A stretch of DNA of 9,421 nucleotides from Mailhella sp. (GTDB taxonomy: Bacteria > Desulfobacterota > Desulfovibrionia > Desulfovibrionales > Desulfovibrionaceae). The stretch spans positions 1 to 9,421 of the forward strand of contig JAGAZG010000233.1 in assembly GCA_017940105.1 (NCBI GenBank), written 5' to 3'. This document shows positions 7,664 through 9,421 of the stretch, in pieces. The translations under genes were made by a program, and so were the position numbers. A model generated the notes under the pieces. It saw only the letters and a program-made list of their open reading frames with translations. It was not told the origin of the DNA and made no database searches. Numbering within the stretch: position 1 is the stretch's first letter; each line of letters opens with the position of its first letter.

Positions 7664-8656
7664 TCAGCGGGCGTAGCGGTTCCGCCACTCTTTGAGCAGG
7701 CGTTCGCGGTTTTCTGCCACCCATTGCAGGTCGTTGTCGATCATGAGCTCTTCTGCCTTCTTTGCCTCGGACGTGGTGAATTCCGGCCGTCCGGCCAAAC
7801 CGGAGAAGTCGGCTGCAATCTTTCCCACAGCTTCGGAACAGGTCCAGTCCATGAGCTTCCGGGCAGCGTCGGCCTTATCAGTGGTTTTGATGATGGCCGT
7901 AGCCTCGGCCTCCCAGCCGAGGCCGTCTTCCATGAATACGATTTCGATGGGCGCGTGGCGCTTGAGCAGGGGTTTCATGAAGGCCGGGGAGCCTATGCCT
8001 ATGGCGATTTCCCCCTGCGCGGCCATGGTGCCTGGCTTGGAACCGGAATGGGAAAGCATTTTGACGTTGGCCATGAGAGCATCGGCATAATCCCAGCCCT
8101 TTTCTTCACCCATGACCTGCATCCACGCGGCAAGATTCATGTAACCGGTACCGGAAGAGGCTGGGTCGGGCATGGCAATGAGGCCTTTGTAGCGGGGGTC
8201 GGCAAGGTCGGCCCATGATTTGGGGTGGGGCAGGCCGAGCTTTTTCATCTCTGGCTTGTTGATGGCCATGCCGCTGGTCCATGCATTCATGGCGACCCAG
8301 ACGGGCTCCTCCGAATTATCACGCATTCTGGGGGAAAGTTTGTCGTATCCTTCGGGCTTGTAGGGCAGAAGCATGCCTTCCTTCTGAAGCAGAAGCAGGG
8401 AGCAGGCGGCAAGCCCGAATACGGCATCGGCCTTGGGAGCGTCCTTTTCGGCAAGAAGTCGCGCCGTGATGACGCCCGTGGAGTCGCGTACCCAGGAGAT
8501 GGATATGTCGGGATAGGCGGATTCGAAGCCCTTCTTGTACAGATTGAGGTAATTGGGTTCCACCGCGGTATAAACGAGAATCTCCGTTTTGGCAGAGGCA
8601 GTGTCGACGTGCAGAAACAGAGAGAGAAGCATGGCTCCGAAAACACACAGTTTCAT
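7664..8656 (-). CDS. Periplasmic substrate-binding protein, probable 2-aminoethylphosphonate type (PhnS2/AepX-like)
   Basis: A 330-residue secreted binding protein of the class that includes ferric-iron and AEP receptors. Residues 1-22 are a signal peptide ending in ASA, with SPase I cleavage before Lys23; no lipobox. The mature protein opens with EILVYTAVEPN and contains WVRDSTG (55-61), PDPASSGTGY (163-172) and HSGSKPGTMAAQGEIAIGIG (203-222), which resemble what I remember of the AEP-binding family. The consecutive tyrosines that bind Fe(III) in FbpA-type proteins are absent. The start is two bases after the cytidylyltransferase stop; its ribosome site is weak, suggesting coupled translation. 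Import function is near certain. AEP as ligand is moderate confidence; another phosphonate or phosphate ester is possible. Confidence 0.85.
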   Translation of the reverse strand: MKLCVFGAMLLSLFLHVDTASAKTEILVYTAVEPNYLNLYKKGFESAYPDISISWVRDSTGVITARLLAEKDAPKADAVFGLAACSLLLLQKEGMLLPYKPEGYDKLSPRMRDNSEEPVWVAMNAWTSGMAINKPEMKKLGLPHPKSWADLADPRYKGLIAMPDPASSGTGYMNLAAWMQVMGEEKGWDYADALMANVKMLSHSGSKPGTMAAQGEIAIGIGSPAFMKPLLKRHAPIEIVFMEDGLGWEAEATAIIKTTDKADAARKLMDWTCSEAVGKIAADFSGLAGRPEFTTSEAKKAEELMIDNDLQWVAENRERLLKEWRNRYAR

Positions 8657-8658
8657 GA

Positions 8659-9126
8659 CTAATCCAGCCTGAAGTCGTTTTTGATGGCCTCAAACAGGGC
8701 CCTGGCTACACGGTCGGAGCCTGCCTCGGCATCCTTGCGCAGATTGATGGAAATGAGGCTGTCGAGCACGCGTCTGCGCATGTCAGAGCTGCTCACGCCT
8801 TCAGTGCGCGGGAAGATGACCAGCTTTTCCGCGGGTATGAGGTTAGAGTTGTCACTGCCATGAACCAGCTTGTCGATGTTGTGCTTCACGAGGAAGGCGT
8901 CATCGATGAGCCAGGGGGAGGGAATGACTTCGTCCACATAACGGATGCTGTCGAGTATTTCCTTGCGCTCTTCAAAATTGAGTTCGGGCGTGTAGCCTTT
9001 TTTGTTCTTCACTTCTTCATCGGTGGTGAGGGCGACGATGACGGTGCCGAGCTGACTTGCCTTTTTCAGCAGTCGTATGTGTCCGTGATGAATAAGCGTG
9101 GCGGACATATCGACAAGAATGCGCAT
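8659..9126 (-). CDS. Cytidylyltransferase-like nucleotidyltransferase (CDP-glycerol or CDP-phosphonate forming)
   Basis: A 155-residue cytosolic enzyme of the HxGH nucleotidyltransferase superfamily, which couples CTP to a phospho- or phosphono-compound and releases pyrophosphate. VDMSATLIHHGH (4-15) contains the HxGH CTP-binding motif (HHGH), and EGVSSSDMRRRV (about 119-130) matches the second nucleotide-binding motif (GISTT/RTEGISS type) of TagD, Pct and Ect enzymes. It is slightly longer than TagD (about 130). The N-terminal stretch resembles the cytidylyltransferase domain found with phosphonate genes (PntC or PEP-mutase fusions), from memory. The ATG at 9126 follows AAGGAGT at ideal distance; a longer in-frame start at 9219 would add 31 Pro-rich residues and is rejected. 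It is the first gene of the operon. The product may be CDP-glycerol, CDP-ethanolamine or CDP-AEP; the transporter next door makes the last attractive. Confidence 0.85.
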   Translation of the reverse strand: MRILVDMSATLIHHGHIRLLKKASQLGTVIVALTTDEEVKNKKGYTPELNFEERKEILDSIRYVDEVIPSPWLIDDAFLVKHNIDKLVHGSDNSNLIPAEKLVIFPRTEGVSSSDMRRRVLDSLISINLRKDAEAGSDRVARALFEAIKNDFRLD

Positions 9127-9131
9127 GGCGT

Positions 9132-9138
9132 ACTCCTT
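9132..9138 (-). promoter_or_regulatory. Ribosome binding site of the cytidylyltransferase gene
   Basis: The minus strand reads AAGGAGT, five bases before the ATG at 9126. It is the strongest Shine-Dalgarno in the operon, as expected for the leading gene, and it decides the start against the longer frame beginning at 9219. Confidence 0.8.
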
Positions 9139-9217
9139 TTTCAGGCATGGAAGTTGAAACGGTTGATCATGGTTTGGAGGATTTCCTGTTCCGGGAGATG
9201 TATACGGGGTTTCCGGC

Positions 9218-9239
9218 AAAAACAGGGGCCTGTATTTTT
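9218..9239. repeat. Small hairpin with A-tract and T-tract flanks
   Basis: AAAAACAG and CTGTATTTTT flank GGGC, giving a short imperfect stem that has an A-run on one side and a T-run on the other in both orientations. The GC part is only three to four pairs, so a bidirectional terminator is possible but weak. It could instead be a leader structure or operator for the operon. Confidence 0.3.
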
Positions 9240-9310
9240 CAGTTATCGATGATGCATGGTCATTTTATAAAAAAAGACACTTAGCTCTAGTACTAAAATG
9301 AATTGACGAG

Positions 9311-9316
9311 TATAAT
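9311..9316 (+). promoter_or_regulatory. Possible -10 promoter element
   Basis: A perfect TATAAT lies 36 bases before the plus-strand ATG at 9353, leaving room for a leader of about 30 bases that includes the ribosome site. No good -35 is visible at 16-18 bases upstream and there is no extended TGn, so the call rests on the -10 alone in an AT-rich region. Confidence 0.35.
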
Positions 9317-9339
9317 AAATTCTGTTAGTTTTCTTATTA

Positions 9340-9345
9340 GGAGGA
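9340..9345 (+). promoter_or_regulatory. Ribosome binding site of the right-edge gene
   Basis: AGGAGG is a perfect Shine-Dalgarno, seven bases before the ATG at 9353. It is the main reason for accepting the short open frame as a gene. Confidence 0.75.
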
Positions 9346-9352
9346 AAAATAT

Positions 9353-9421
9353 ATGCAAAACATATCTATCGCTGAAATTATTTCATTAATTGAGGCTGCT
9401 TCTGACAATGAAAAAGAACAA
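9353..9421 (+). CDS. Start of an unrecognised AT-rich gene (cut by window edge)
   Basis: Only 23 codons are visible and the frame is open to the edge. The peptide begins MQNISIAEIISLIEAA and then turns acidic and polar (SDNEKEQ); it looks like an amphipathic helix, with no signal peptide or membrane segment so far. I do not recognise it. Support comes from a perfect ribosome site and an upstream TATAAT. Its base composition, about 30 % G+C, is far below the operon, so it belongs to a different compositional block, perhaps a horizontally acquired or highly expressed small gene. It is transcribed away from the operon. Confidence 0.6.
   Translation, partial: MQNISIAEIISLIEAASDNEKEQ

Larger units (their letters stand above)
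9127..9352. other. Divergent intergenic region, likely holding the operon promoter
   Basis: These 226 bases lie between the operon start (minus) and a plus-strand gene, so promoters for both directions should be here. G+C drops sharply from about 9240 onward. On the minus strand TATAAA (within 9265-9270) and TATACT (near 9310) are possible -10 boxes, but neither has a convincing -35, so I do not call the operon promoter. A small inverted repeat with A/T flanks is at 9218-9239. No recognised operator or riboswitch is evident. Confidence 0.6.

Noticed and set aside
7622..8218. A 198-codon plus-strand open frame opposite the binding-protein gene
   Set aside because: It is a reverse frame of a clearly recognised gene, with no ribosome site or family resemblance. 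The same applies to other plus-strand frames between 1158 and 9252.
5024..8656. Ferric-iron (FbpABC-type) transporter as the primary call
   Set aside because: The overall architecture fits, but the iron-binding tyrosine pair is absent from the binding protein and the neighbours concern CDP-linked phospho-group transfer.
9127..9219. Longer start for the cytidylyltransferase at 9219
   Set aside because: The extra 31 residues are Pro-rich, unlike the family, whose members begin just before the HxGH strand; AAGGAGT precedes the ATG at 9126.

Overview
The window suggests a Gram-negative bacterium. It carries the first half of a lipid A/LPS-type phosphoethanolamine transferase, a periplasmic-binding-protein ABC importer and membrane enzymes that modify surface polymers. 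By rough hand count the main gene block is about 57-58 % G+C. A desulfovibrio-like gut or sediment proteobacterium would fit, but that is only an impression. No rRNA, tRNA, CRISPR array or intact mobile element is visible.

Layout. Positions 1-895 (minus strand) hold the N-terminal 298 codons of an EptA/CptA-like transferase that runs off the left edge; it is noticeably lower in G+C (about 45 %). A 202-base gap with small hairpins follows (896-1097). From 9126 down to 1098 lies a compact minus-strand operon of six genes with junctions between +10 and -4 bases: a cytidylyltransferase (8659-9126), a periplasmic binding protein (7664-8656), an ABC ATPase (6658-7653), a fused two-domain ABC permease (5024-6655), a membrane-anchored CDP-glycerol glycerophosphotransferase-family enzyme (3744-5027), and an 880-residue fusion of a YidC/Oxa1-like domain to an LtaS/OpgB-like phosphotransferase (1098-3740). 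Positions 9127-9352 are a divergent intergenic region, and at 9353 a short AT-rich plus-strand gene begins and leaves the window.

How the genes may work together. The transporter has the sequence character of the 2-aminoethylphosphonate (AEP) importers (PhnS2/PhnT/PhnU2, also called AepXVW) and lacks the Tyr-Tyr pair of related ferric-iron binding proteins. It is not accompanied by any AEP-degrading gene. Instead it is sandwiched between a CTP-using nucleotidyltransferase and two enzymes that move phospho-headgroups onto surface polymers. My central inference is a scavenge-activate-decorate pathway: a phosphonate (or other small phospho-compound) is imported, turned into a CDP-activated form, transferred by the TagF-like enzyme at the inner face of the membrane, and further handled outside by the YidC-phosphotransferase fusion. 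The alternative is a conventional CDP-glycerol (phosphoglycerol) modification pathway with a co-transcribed importer of uncertain substrate.
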